Shown in pieces: positions 1 through 8,216 of a stretch of DNA of 64,000 nucleotides (positions are counted from its first letter, which is position 1; the number at the start of each line of letters is the position of its first letter). This DNA is from Ferrimonas kyonanensis DSM 18153 (GTDB lineage: Bacteria; Pseudomonadota; Gammaproteobacteria; Enterobacterales; Shewanellaceae), in contig NZ_AUDJ01000001.1 of the NCBI RefSeq assembly GCF_000425405.1, positions 434,001-498,000 on the forward strand. The letters are read 5' to 3'. The translations under genes and the position numbers were made by a program. Below the pieces are notes generated by a model. That model was not told the origin of the DNA. It ran no database searches and saw only the letters and a list, made by a program, of their open reading frames with translations.

Positions 1-450
1 GAAGGCCAGGGCGATCAGCCCCAGGGTCAGCAGCCACAGCGCCAGGAAGGTTAGGCTGGGGCCGAAATGCCAGGCCAGGGTCGCAGACAGGATGCCGGTC
101 AGCAACTCGACCATAGGGTAGCGCCAGCCGATGGGGCTCTGGCAGTGATGACAGCGGCCTTTGAGCAGCAGGAAGCTCAACAGTGGAATGTTATGCCGGG
201 CCGGAATCGGAGTCTGGCAATGGCCACAGCGGGAGCGAGGCACCGCCAGATTGAACGGGCTGGGCAGATCCGGCATGGTTACCGGCTGCTGACAATACTC
301 CTGGCATTCCAGGCGCCAGTCGCGGTCCATGATCAGCGGCAGGCGATGGATCACCACGTTTAAAAAGCTGCCGATGATCAAACCCAGCAGGGCGGTGCCA
401 GTCACAAAAAGCCAGGGCTGCTGTTGCAGTAGGGGAATCCAGTAATCCAT
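1..450 (-). CDS. pilD: PilD prepilin peptidase / N-methyltransferase (3' end outside window)
   Basis: Inner-membrane aspartic protease that cleaves type IV prepilin leader peptides and N-methylates the new N-terminus. Only the N-terminal 150 residues are here; the frame is open to the window edge. Visible are a first membrane segment with the IIGSFLN signature, then two CxxC pairs (CGHC and CHHC) that form the zinc-binding cytoplasmic loop of bacterial PilD enzymes, then the start of further membrane segments. The catalytic aspartates would lie beyond base 1. The ATG at 448-450 is 36 bases after the pilC stop, so this is the last pilus gene of a pilA-pilB-pilC-pilD operon. The family assignment is secure; activity cannot be judged from the fragment. 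Confidence 0.93.
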   Translation of the reverse strand, partial: MDYWIPLLQQQPWLFVTGTALLGLIIGSFLNVVIHRLPLIMDRDWRLECQEYCQQPVTMPDLPSPFNLAVPRSRCGHCQTPIPARHNIPLLSFLLLKGRCHHCQSPIGWRYPMVELLTGILSATLAWHFGPSLTFLALWLLTLGLIALAF

Positions 451-486
451 TTATCTATTCAGCTGAATGAGTTAACTAGGGAGATC

Positions 487-1725
487 CTAGCCGACCACGC
501 TACCTAATTGGAAGATCGGAAGATACATTGCCACAACTAAACCGCCGACTAAGGTGCCGATGACCACCATCAGCAGGGGCTCGATCAGGCTAGAAAGGCC
601 ATCGACGGCATCGTCCACCTGCATTTCGTAGATGGTGGCGATCTTATTCAGCATCTCATCCAGGGCGCCGGATTCCTCACCAATCATCACCATCTGCACC
701 AGCATATCGGGAAAACGCCGCTGGCCCCGCATTGCCATGTTCATCTGCATGCCGGCAATCACCTCCTGGCGAATGGTGGCAATGGCGCGGCGATAGACCG
801 CATTGCCGCTGGCGCCGCCGGCGGACTCCAGCCCTTCGATCAGCGGCACCCCGGCGGCAAAGGTGGTGGCCAGGGTACGGGCAAAGCGGGCGATGGCGCC
901 CTTATTCAGGATCGGGCCGACCAGGGGCAGTGACAACAGCAGCGCATCGATGCGATCGCGAAAGGCAGCGGAGCGGCGGTGGCAGAGCACAAACCCCCAT
1001 ACCAGCGCTACCAGGGTGGCAACGAAGTAGGGCCAGGCGTGTTGCAGAAACCGGGACAGACCGATCACCATCTGGGTAAAAGCCGGCAGCTGGGCGTTAA
1101 AGCTGGCAAAAATCTCTTCAAACTGTGGCACCACAAACAGCAGCAGAATCACGGTGACGATCACCGCCACCAGGATGACGGCGGTGGGGTAGAACATCGC
1201 CTTCTTGATTTTCGATTTCAGTGCCTCGGCTTTCTCCCGGTAGGTGGCAATCCGGTCAAACACCCTATCCAGGGCGCCGGAGTGCTCACCGGCTTGAATC
1301 AGGTCGCAGTACAGCTCGTCGAAATGCAGCCGGTGGGGCCGCAATGCCTGAGACAGTGGCAGCCCCGCTTCCACTTGCAACAGCACCTCTCCCAGCAGCT
1401 GCCGCATGCTGGCTTTTTCATGACCCTGACTGATCATCTTCAGGGTGGTCACCAGTGGCACCCCCGCCAGCAGCATGGTGGCAATCTGGCGGGTGATCAC
1501 CGCCACGTCCATGGCGGTGACCTTGGTGTTGCGGTTGAACAGCGGTTGCGGCTTGCGCTTCAGGCGGATGGCATGAATGCCCTGGCGTCGCAGCTGTGCC
1601 CGAGCCTCCTCCTGGCTGTGGGCACGAATTTCCCCCTTGGTTCGCTGGCCGGCCCGGTTGGCCCCTCGCCACAGGTACTCGATCACTTTCAACTGCGCCG
1701 ACGCTGCCGTTTTGCTGCCGGACAT
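487..1725 (-). CDS. pilC: PilC type IV pilus inner-membrane platform protein
   Basis: Polytopic platform protein that couples the PilB/PilT ATPases to pilin polymerisation. The 412 residues have the family layout: a short cytoplasmic N-terminus (about 60 residues), two tandem T2SSF domains and membrane helices near residues 180-205, 230-250 and at the C-terminus. The repeated signature around ALRPHRLHFDELYCDLIQAGEHSGALD and its second copy near MLVQMVMIGEESGALDEMLN is plain, although the first is split here only for reference. The start ATG has an AGGAG ribosome site that overlaps the last codons of pilB, so the two are translationally linked. Length is normal for the family (about 405-415). 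Confidence 0.95.
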   Translation of the reverse strand: MSGSKTAASAQLKVIEYLWRGANRAGQRTKGEIRAHSQEEARAQLRRQGIHAIRLKRKPQPLFNRNTKVTAMDVAVITRQIATMLLAGVPLVTTLKMISQGHEKASMRQLLGEVLLQVEAGLPLSQALRPHRLHFDELYCDLIQAGEHSGALDRVFDRIATYREKAEALKSKIKKAMFYPTAVILVAVIVTVILLLFVVPQFEEIFASFNAQLPAFTQMVIGLSRFLQHAWPYFVATLVALVWGFVLCHRRSAAFRDRIDALLLSLPLVGPILNKGAIARFARTLATTFAAGVPLIEGLESAGGASGNAVYRRAIATIRQEVIAGMQMNMAMRGQRRFPDMLVQMVMIGEESGALDEMLNKIATIYEMQVDDAVDGLSSLIEPLLMVVIGTLVGGLVVAMYLPIFQLGSVVG

Positions 1726-1733
1726 GGCGACTC

Positions 1734-3293
1734 CTAGAAGCTGGTGATGCGGTTGATCTCCGCCAGACTGGTGAGCCCCTGGGCGGCCTTGGCCAGCCCT
1801 GACTCCCTCAGTGGCACCATTCCCTGCTGACGGGCCAGGGCTTGCAGGGCCAACGAGGTGCCGTCGGCCATGATCAGTTCCGCCAGGGCCGGGTTCATGG
1901 GCATCAATTCGTACACGCCCAGCCGGCCTTTGTAACCGCCGGTGCAGTGAGCGCAGCCTTTGGCCTGATACAGGGTCAGGCCGCTGTTGATTTGGTCACG
2001 GCTGAACCCTTCGCGGGCCAGCACCGGTTCCGGCAGGGGTTCTGGCTGTTTGCAGTGAGGACAGAGACGCCGACACAGACGCTGGGCGATGATCAGTGAC
2101 ACCGAAGCGGCGATGTTATACGGAGCCACCCCCATATTTTGCAACCTGGTCAGGGTTTCGGCGGCCGAATTGGTATGCAGGGTCGACAACACCAGGTGAC
2201 CGGTCTGGGCGGCTTTAATGGCAATTTCGGCGGTCTCCAGATCCCGTATCTCTCCCACCATCACCACGTCCGGATCCTGACGGAGAAAGGCCCGCAGTGC
2301 GGCGGCAAAACTGAGGCCGGCCTTGTTGTTGATCTGCACCTGGTTGATGCCGTTGAGGTTGATCTCCACCGGATCCTCGGCGGTGGAGATGTTGCGCTGG
2401 GCGGTGTTGAGAATGTTGAGTCCGGTGTAGAGGGACACGGTTTTGCCGGAGCCGGTGGGCCCGGTAACCAGAATCATCCCCTGAGGCCGAGCCAGGGTGT
2501 CGCAAAAGCGCGCTTTTTGATCCGGCTCGTAGCCGAGGGCGTCGATGTTCAGCAGCGCCGCCGAGCCGTCCAGAATTCGCATCACGATCTTTTCCCCGAA
2601 CAGGGTTGGCAGGGTTGAGACTCGGAAATCGATGGATTTTTTTCGCCCCAGTCGCAGCTTGATGCGGCCGTCCTGGGGCAGACGCCGCTCGGCGATGTCC
2701 AGTTTGGACATCACTTTCAATCGGGCGGAGATGCGGCTGGCCAGGTTTACCGGTGGGCTGGAGATGGGGTGCAGTACGCCGTCGATGCGAAAGCGGATGC
2801 GGTACTCTTTCTCATAGGGCTCAAAATGCAGATCCGAGGCGCCGCGTTTAATGGCATCGGTAAGCAGCTTGTTGATGTAGATGACAATGGGGGCGTCATC
2901 TTTGGAGGGGCCCGGTTCGTCGACGGCGGTGTCGCTGCCGTCCTCCACTTCGATGCTGCCCAGGTTCTGCTCATCCAGTTCACTGAGCTCCAGGGCATCG
3001 AAGTCGTTTTCCAGGTAACCGTCGATAAAGGCGTCCAGCGCCTCTTCGGCCACCAGAATGGGGATAACATGATGGCCGGTATTGAATTCAAAATCTTCCA
3101 GCGCCGTCAGATTGGCCGGATCGCTGGTGGCCACAAACAGGTGATCGCCGCGTTTGCCGATGGGCAGGCAGCGATACTGCTCCACCAGCCGCACGCTGAT
3201 CTGCTCACCGGGCAGGTTGTCGGGATTGAGGGCCTGGATGTCAAACAGCGGCGTGCCGAAGTTGACCGCCCGGCGGTACAGAGACTCGTCCAT
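1734..3293 (-). CDS. pilB: PilB type IV pilus assembly ATPase, short at the N-terminus
   Basis: Hexameric secretion ATPase that powers pilus extension. The 519 residues contain the second half of the N-terminal MshEN/T2SSE_N domain, a Walker A (GPTGSGKT, about residues 277-284), Asp and His boxes, Walker B ([12 protein letters not shown]) and the PilB tetracysteine zinc motif (CPHC ... CAHC). Characterised PilB proteins have about 565-570 residues; the alignment by eye begins about 50 residues in, at NFGTPLFD. Only 36 bases separate the ATG from the pilA stop, and they hold a GC-rich hairpin rather than missing coding sequence. No good ribosome site precedes the ATG. It is probably functional, since the ATPase core is intact. 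Confidence 0.92.
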   Translation of the reverse strand: MDESLYRRAVNFGTPLFDIQALNPDNLPGEQISVRLVEQYRCLPIGKRGDHLFVATSDPANLTALEDFEFNTGHHVIPILVAEEALDAFIDGYLENDFDALELSELDEQNLGSIEVEDGSDTAVDEPGPSKDDAPIVIYINKLLTDAIKRGASDLHFEPYEKEYRIRFRIDGVLHPISSPPVNLASRISARLKVMSKLDIAERRLPQDGRIKLRLGRKKSIDFRVSTLPTLFGEKIVMRILDGSAALLNIDALGYEPDQKARFCDTLARPQGMILVTGPTGSGKTVSLYTGLNILNTAQRNISTAEDPVEINLNGINQVQINNKAGLSFAAALRAFLRQDPDVVMVGEIRDLETAEIAIKAAQTGHLVLSTLHTNSAAETLTRLQNMGVAPYNIAASVSLIIAQRLCRRLCPHCKQPEPLPEPVLAREGFSRDQINSGLTLYQAKGCAHCTGGYKGRLGVYELMPMNPALAELIMADGTSLALQALARQQGMVPLRESGLAKAAQGLTSLAEINRITSF

Positions 3294-3303
3294 AACGGCA
3301 GAG

Positions 3304-3322
3304 GGGGAGGCGCCGCCTCCCC
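3304..3322 (-). terminator. Hairpin between pilA and pilB (possible attenuator)
   Basis: A perfect 8-bp GC stem with a 3-base loop (GGGGAGGC ... GCCTCCCC) lies directly after the pilA stop. No U-tract follows on the minus strand, so it is more likely a partial attenuator or an mRNA 3'-end stabiliser that lets pilA be expressed above pilB. The stem also buries the only purine-rich stretch ahead of pilB. Confidence 0.5.
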
Positions 3323-3329
3323 AACTGAA

Positions 3330-3767
3330 TCAACACAGACCGGCGGCGACGCAGGTGCCGGACTGAGCCCAGGACAGCGTGCCACCACTGGCCGTCGGGG
3401 TCAGGATGTAGGTGGCGCTGTCGACCCCGGCGACGGCGGTGGCGGTGATGCCTGCCGCAGTGTAAGTGACCGAGGCGACGTTGGCACCGCCGGCGGCGCC
3501 GGTGACGTTGCCGTCGCCGTCGATGCTGACCTTACCGCTGCAGGCGGTGTGCACCGCGGCGGCGTTGCCTGTGGTGCCATTGGTTTGCACGCACACCTCG
3601 ATTTGGGTCTTGATGGAGCCGGTGGCTGAGATCACCTCACTGAATTTGGCGCGTTTGGTGTAGGTCTGGTAAGCGGGCAGGGCGATGGCGGCGAGGATGC
3701 CGACGATGGCCACCACAATCATCAGTTCGATCAGGGTAAAACCACCGGCGTGTTGACGGATTTTCAT
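3330..3767 (-). CDS. pilA: PilA type IV major pilin
   Basis: Structural pilin. The leader is six charged or polar residues plus Gly-Gly, cut between G9 and F10 by PilD; the mature protein begins [20 protein letters not shown], the classical N-methylphenylalanine helix with Glu5. The 145-residue precursor ends in a Cys (…CVAAGLC), and two further Cys pairs occur in the globular domain, so a C-terminal disulfide loop (D-region) is likely. The middle is unusually rich in Ala, Gly, Thr and Val. It is first in the pilA-pilB-pilC-pilD operon. I looked for a sigma-54 GG-N10-GC promoter in the 180 bases upstream and found no good match. Confidence 0.96.
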   Translation of the reverse strand: MKIRQHAGGFTLIELMIVVAIVGILAAIALPAYQTYTKRAKFSEVISATGSIKTQIEVCVQTNGTTGNAAAVHTACSGKVSIDGDGNVTGAAGGANVASVTYTAAGITATAVAGVDSATYILTPTASGGTLSWAQSGTCVAAGLC

Positions 3768-3948
3768 CAGGATACTCCTTTCCAGAAACGGCTTTCCTTG
3801 TCGTCGCTCCGGAACTCCTTCCCAGAGCGGCTTCCACTATCAAAGCTAGTACAGGATGGGGGTGACACAAGGCAAAAGCCGACACCCACGCCGGTTTTTG
3901 CCGATGATTTTGGTGGTTGTGACTGAAAAGGCGGGAGATTTTTGAAAA

Positions 3949-3977
3949 GAAAAACGGCATCCTCAGATGCCGTTTTT
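3949..3977. terminator. Intrinsic terminator between pilA promoter region and nadC
   Basis: A-tract, stem with arms ACGGCATC and GATGCCGT around a short loop, and T-tract on both strands. It lies just after the nadC stop and is strong in the minus direction; symmetry makes it potentially bidirectional. Confidence 0.85.
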
Positions 3978-3984
3978 TGCTGTT

Positions 3985-4830
<846 letters not shown>

Positions 4831-5337
4831 TTACTTCCTGATTGTGAGCGTTTGACCACGTTGTACCAATTCCAGATGCCTTAGGGCATTCATGCCCAGC
4901 AGAATGGTGTCGTCGTGTTGGCCAGGGTTTAGGCTGGCGTCCAGATTATACAAGGTCAGCGCACCGATTTTGAGAGTTTCTATTCGGGTTCTGTAGACGG
5001 TGACGGTTCCGTTGGCGGTGCTGACCGGAAACGGAGCGCCAGCCTGCAGTCCCAGCGATTCGGCCAGGTGCGCCGGAATGGAGGTGGTAGTGGCGCCGGT
5101 ATCCAGCATCAGGGTCACCGGCCTCTGATTGAGCTGGCCGCTGACCACATAGTGGCCGCGCTGATTTTGCTGCAGCACCAGTTCACTGCCGACGGCGTCC
5201 GGCTGCTGATTGGGGTTGAACTGCTGCTCCAGTTTGTCATCGAAATAGAGATACAGCAGCAACAACAGCGACAGCCAGGCCAGAATCAGCATCGGCTTTC
5301 CAAAGGGGCTGGTGGGGCGTGTCTTGTCCATCTTCAA
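4831..5337 (-). CDS. Membrane-anchored retropepsin-like aspartic protease (clan AA, TIGR02281-like)
   Basis: A 168-residue single-domain aspartic protease with one N-terminal membrane helix (about residues 14-30, PMLILAWLSLLLLLYLYF), so the domain should face the periplasm. The catalytic signature LMLDTGATTTSIP (DTGA) is intact, followed by the hydrophobic AHLAESLGL helix and a C-terminal LLGMNALRHLE motif typical of clan AA retropepsins, which work as dimers. It sits between nadC and the divergent ampD. E. coli lacks it at this position. Substrate unknown; the neighbouring cell-wall amidase gene is suggestive but proves nothing. Confidence 0.88.
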   Translation of the reverse strand: MKMDKTRPTSPFGKPMLILAWLSLLLLLYLYFDDKLEQQFNPNQQPDAVGSELVLQQNQRGHYVVSGQLNQRPVTLMLDTGATTTSIPAHLAESLGLQAGAPFPVSTANGTVTVYRTRIETLKIGALTLYNLDASLNPGQHDDTILLGMNALRHLELVQRGQTLTIRK

Positions 5338-5376
5338 CCTGTTACAGTGGCAATGGGATCATTATTAAGTTTCTGT

Positions 5377-5955
5377 ATGCAAAAGGCCAACCGCAATTAC
5401 ACTGAACTGGAGCCCGGCGGCCGCTGGGTGATGCAGGCCGAGCACCGCTTCTCGCCGTTTCAGGATGCCCGCCCGCCGGAGTGCGATGTCGACGCCATCG
5501 TCATCCATAACATCAGCCTGTGCCCGGGCCAATTTGGCAGTGGCTACGTCGATCAGCTGTTTCTCGGCTGCATTCAGCTGGACAGTCCGGTGCTGGCGGA
5601 CGTTCGCGGCCTCAGGGTGTCGGCGCACCTGTTCATTCGTCGGGATGGCAGTGTGGTGCAGTATGTGCCGTTCGATCGTCGCGCCTGGCATGCCGGCGTC
5701 AGTGAACTGGCGGGACGCAGTCGCTGCAACGATTTCTCCATTGGCATTGAGATGGAAGGCACAGATTCTTGTCCCTACTGCCCGGCTCAATACGCCAGCC
5801 TGGTTGAAGTAACGGCCGCTTTATTAGATGCTTACCCTCGAATCTCACGTGAGCGGATTGTCGGTCACAGCGACATTGCGCCCGGCCGCAAGACCGACCC
5901 CGGCCCCGCATTTGACTGGCCCCGTTTTCTCAATGAACTGAACAAGGCGATGTAG
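5377..5955 (+). CDS. ampD: AmpD 1,6-anhydro-N-acetylmuramyl-L-alanine amidase
   Basis: Cytoplasmic zinc amidase that removes peptides from anhydromuropeptides during cell-wall recycling; its loss derepresses AmpC beta-lactamase where ampR exists. The 192 residues carry the N-acetylmuramoyl-L-alanine amidase type 2 fold with zinc ligands H44 (VIHN), H164 (GHSDIAPG) and D174 (KTDPGPAFDW), plus RVSAHLFIRRDG and the RAWHAGVS motif. I chose the ATG at 5377 because the region EPGGRWVMQAEH still aligns with E. coli AmpD; an in-frame ATG at 5353 would add eight residues. ampE follows without a gap. Confidence 0.96.
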   Translation: MQKANRNYTELEPGGRWVMQAEHRFSPFQDARPPECDVDAIVIHNISLCPGQFGSGYVDQLFLGCIQLDSPVLADVRGLRVSAHLFIRRDGSVVQYVPFDRRAWHAGVSELAGRSRCNDFSIGIEMEGTDSCPYCPAQYASLVEVTAALLDAYPRISRERIVGHSDIAPGRKTDPGPAFDWPRFLNELNKAM

Positions 5956-6804
5956 ATGGCACTGTTTTCCCTGTTAGTGGTCCTGATCCTTGAACGCTTA
6001 AAGCTGATTGCCCCGATGCTGCAATTCAATGTGGTGTTCGGCGCCTACCAGCGAGCGGTGTTTAACGACGTGCAGTTGCGCTCATGGTGGCGGATGGCCC
6101 TGGTGCTGGTGCTGCCGGCGGCGCTGGTGGCGCTGCTGGCTTATGAAGTCCAGGGCAGTGCCTATGGCCTCTGGCATCTGGGGTTGTGGTTGCTGGTCGG
6201 AGTGGTGCTGTTTGGCCACAGTGAACTGAGGGAACGCTTCAAGGAGTACCTGCAGGCGGCGTGTCGGGGCGATGTTCAGGCTTGCTTCCATACTGCCGAC
6301 CGCGTGGATGTGGTGCCCATGGAAGCGGTGTCGGAAAAGGAGTTGGGTCAGCGCATGGGGCAGGTCGCTGCCTGGCTGAACTACCGCTACTACGCTGCCG
6401 TAGCGCTCTACTTCGTGTTGCTGGGCCCGGCGGTCGCCACTTTGTATTGCACGGTACGCGCCTACCACGATCATTTTGAGCGGGCGCAACTTCACCGACC
6501 GCTGGTGAAGCCGTTGTTGGCGCTGATGGATTGGTTGCCGGCCCGCATCGTGGCGTTTGGTTTTGCCCTGACCGGCCATTTCAGTCGTGCCTTGTCGGTG
6601 TGGATGTCACTGGCGTTTCGGCCGACGGTGTCAGCCCGAGAGCTGATCACCGAAGTGGCGTTGGTGGCCGAGGAGATTCCGCTGGAAACCGCGGCACCGG
6701 TATGCGTTCAGTCGACCCTGTCACTGTTGAAGCTGGCCAAACGCAACGTCACCCTGCTGCTGATCGTGGTGTCGCTGCTGACCATCTTCGGCTTTATCCA
6801 TTAA
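5956..6804 (+). CDS. ampE: AmpE inner-membrane protein
   Basis: Polytopic protein of the AmpE/CobD-like family. In E. coli it is cotranscribed with ampD and has been proposed as a sensor for beta-lactamase induction; its molecular role is not settled. The 282 residues contain about four hydrophobic segments (around residues 1-15, 48-85, 148-170, and 258-280), the family motif LILERLKLIAPMLQFN at the N-terminus and the central WLNYRYYAAVALYF. The ATG follows the ampD TAG immediately, so coupling is strong. The gene order ampD-ampE-pdhR matches E. coli except that aroP is absent. Confidence 0.93.
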   Translation: MALFSLLVVLILERLKLIAPMLQFNVVFGAYQRAVFNDVQLRSWWRMALVLVLPAALVALLAYEVQGSAYGLWHLGLWLLVGVVLFGHSELRERFKEYLQAACRGDVQACFHTADRVDVVPMEAVSEKELGQRMGQVAAWLNYRYYAAVALYFVLLGPAVATLYCTVRAYHDHFERAQLHRPLVKPLLALMDWLPARIVAFGFALTGHFSRALSVWMSLAFRPTVSARELITEVALVAEEIPLETAAPVCVQSTLSLLKLAKRNVTLLLIVVSLLTIFGFIH

Positions 6805-7203
6805 GGCAACTCCGCCGGTTACCGATCGGCGGCTCTTCGGTTTCCGGTCATTTTATCTCCCCCCTGGCCGGGTCGCCTTGAGTCTGGGTGGTCGTTTTTC
6901 TCACCAATGACGCCTGTGGGGCGGGTTGTGAATACTCGGCGGCGGGCGGGTTTCACTGTTGTTCGCTCGGGGCGGGTGAGCCAGCGCACAAAAAGCGCTG
7001 CCCCAGGGCCCGGGCTGGCTAAAAATGCGCCGCCTTTAGAGACTGTTCAGGGTCGATAGCAATAAAACTAACGTTAATTGTCGGTTTTGCGAGCTGGTCG
7101 ATTGATCTGTCTCTCAAAGGTCGGATGATCTAACGTGGCAGCAATCCTCGTTGCTTGCCAGAATCTTATTCATTGATTCTTTTGATATCGTTGCTTTGTA
7201 AAG

Positions 7204-7214
7204 TGGTCATACCA
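7204..7214. promoter_or_regulatory. PdhR-type operator 1
   Basis: TGGTCATACCA: TGGT and ACCA half-sites with a 3-base centre, matching the known E. coli PdhR core TGGT-N3-ACCA. It lies 172 bases before the pdhR ATG. An identical 11-mer recurs at 7337. Confidence 0.75.
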
Positions 7215-7270
7215 TTGTGATAAGTCCCTGTTCGGTTTTGTCGATCGGGTCGATCTTTTAATTGCAATGT

Positions 7271-7284
7271 GTGATATCAATCAA
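7271..7284. promoter_or_regulatory. FNR-type box ahead of pdhR
   Basis: GTGAT-ATCA-ATCAA matches TTGAT-N4-ATCAA in nine of ten conserved positions. In E. coli pyruvate dehydrogenase is repressed anaerobically; in a Shewanella-like organism Crp or EtrA could use such a site. Confidence 0.45.
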
Positions 7285-7336
7285 AGTGGTTGCCATGAAA
7301 GAGTGTGATCTGGTACATTTCCGTTCGCACTATTAA

Positions 7337-7347
7337 TGGTCATACCA
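7337..7347. promoter_or_regulatory. PdhR-type operator 2
   Basis: Second copy of TGGTCATACCA, extended by flanking AA and ATT to resemble the full ATTGGT...ACCAAT consensus. It lies 39 bases before the pdhR ATG, where bound PdhR would block RNA polymerase. Confidence 0.82.
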
Positions 7348-7385
7348 ATTGACAAACCATTAACAGACTGGGAAGTTATCCGACC

Positions 7386-8141
7386 ATGGCCTACCAAAAA
7401 ATTAGCCAGCCTAAGCTGTCTGACGTCATCGTAAACCAACTGGAAAAGATGATTTTAGAGGGCAGCCTGAAACCGGGGCAAAAACTGCCACCGGAGCGCG
7501 AGCTGGCGCAACAGTTTGAAGTGTCTCGACCATCACTGCGTGAGGCGATTCAGAAGCTGGAGGTTAAAGGCCTACTCAACCGGCGCCAGGGAGGCGGCAC
7601 CTATGTGCAGGATCAGCTGTGGAAAAGCCTGGCCGATCCCCTGATTGAATTGCTGGCAGACAATCCAGAGACACAGTACGACTTACTGGAGTTCCGTCAC
7701 GCAACCGAAGGTATGATGGCCTATTATGCAGCATTGCGGGGAACGGATTCGGACCGCGCAATACTGAAACAGCGAATTGATCGTCTTAACGAAGTTCAAG
7801 GACAGCTGGAGCTTGAAGCGACGGCCATCGTGGACTTCTACCGGGCGGTGGCCGAGGCTTCTCACAACGTGGCGATGTTGCACGTTGTATTGAGTCTTTC
7901 GCCATTGCTTGAGCGTAATGTTGCTGAAAACCTTGAGCTTCTTTATCGCCGTGAGGGCTCAGCACACTACGCCAACCTGCATCGGGAAGCCCTGTTAAAA
8001 GCGATCTTGAATCGCGAGCCCGAAGTGGCACGCAGAGCGTCCAACGAACACCTGGCCTACATCGAAGAAGTCACTATCGAAGTGCGTCAGGAGGACAGTC
8101 GTCAGCAGCGGAGTTTGCGACGCTTGCGAAACGACTACTAG
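7386..8141 (+). CDS. pdhR: PdhR pyruvate-sensing GntR-family repressor
   Basis: FadR-subfamily GntR regulator of the pyruvate dehydrogenase operon; pyruvate releases it from DNA. The 251 residues have an N-terminal winged helix (about residues 8-75, with PGQKLPPERELAQQFEVSRPSLREAI) and an all-helical C-terminal FCD ligand domain. The start MAYQKISQPKLSDVI matches E. coli PdhR closely. It heads pdhR-aceE-aceF-lpdA, and two copies of its expected operator precede it, so it should be autoregulated. Confidence 0.96.
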   Translation: MAYQKISQPKLSDVIVNQLEKMILEGSLKPGQKLPPERELAQQFEVSRPSLREAIQKLEVKGLLNRRQGGGTYVQDQLWKSLADPLIELLADNPETQYDLLEFRHATEGMMAYYAALRGTDSDRAILKQRIDRLNEVQGQLELEATAIVDFYRAVAEASHNVAMLHVVLSLSPLLERNVAENLELLYRREGSAHYANLHREALLKAILNREPEVARRASNEHLAYIEEVTIEVRQEDSRQQRSLRRLRNDY

Positions 8142-8156
8142 CAGAATGCGAGTAAA

Positions 8157-8181
8157 GGCAGTTCAGATCCTCTGGACTGCC
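8157..8181 (+). other. RNA hairpin between pdhR and aceE
   Basis: Arms GGCAGTTCAG and CTGGACTGCC pair over ten positions (one G-U) around ATCCT. There is no T-run, so it is more likely an mRNA processing or stability element separating the low-level repressor message from the enzyme message than a terminator. Confidence 0.5.
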
Positions 8182-8216
8182 CCATCACAAGCAACGATGG
8201 AAAGAGGAACATTGTG

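Larger units (their letters stand above)
6805..7385 (+). promoter_or_regulatory. 581-bp intergenic control region of the pdhR-aceEF-lpdA operon
   Basis: No gene is visible. A weak hairpin (CCGCCG ... CGGCGG, about 6810-6831) follows ampE without a T-run. GC falls sharply after about 7040. The downstream half holds two identical PdhR-type dyads (7204-7214 and 7337-7347) and an FNR-like box (7271-7284), listed separately. I could not fix -10/-35 elements with confidence. Confidence 0.6.

Noticed and set aside
3768-3960. Sigma-54 promoter for pilA
   Set aside because: GG and GC dinucleotides occur but with 11-12 bases between rather than 10, and flanks do not fit.
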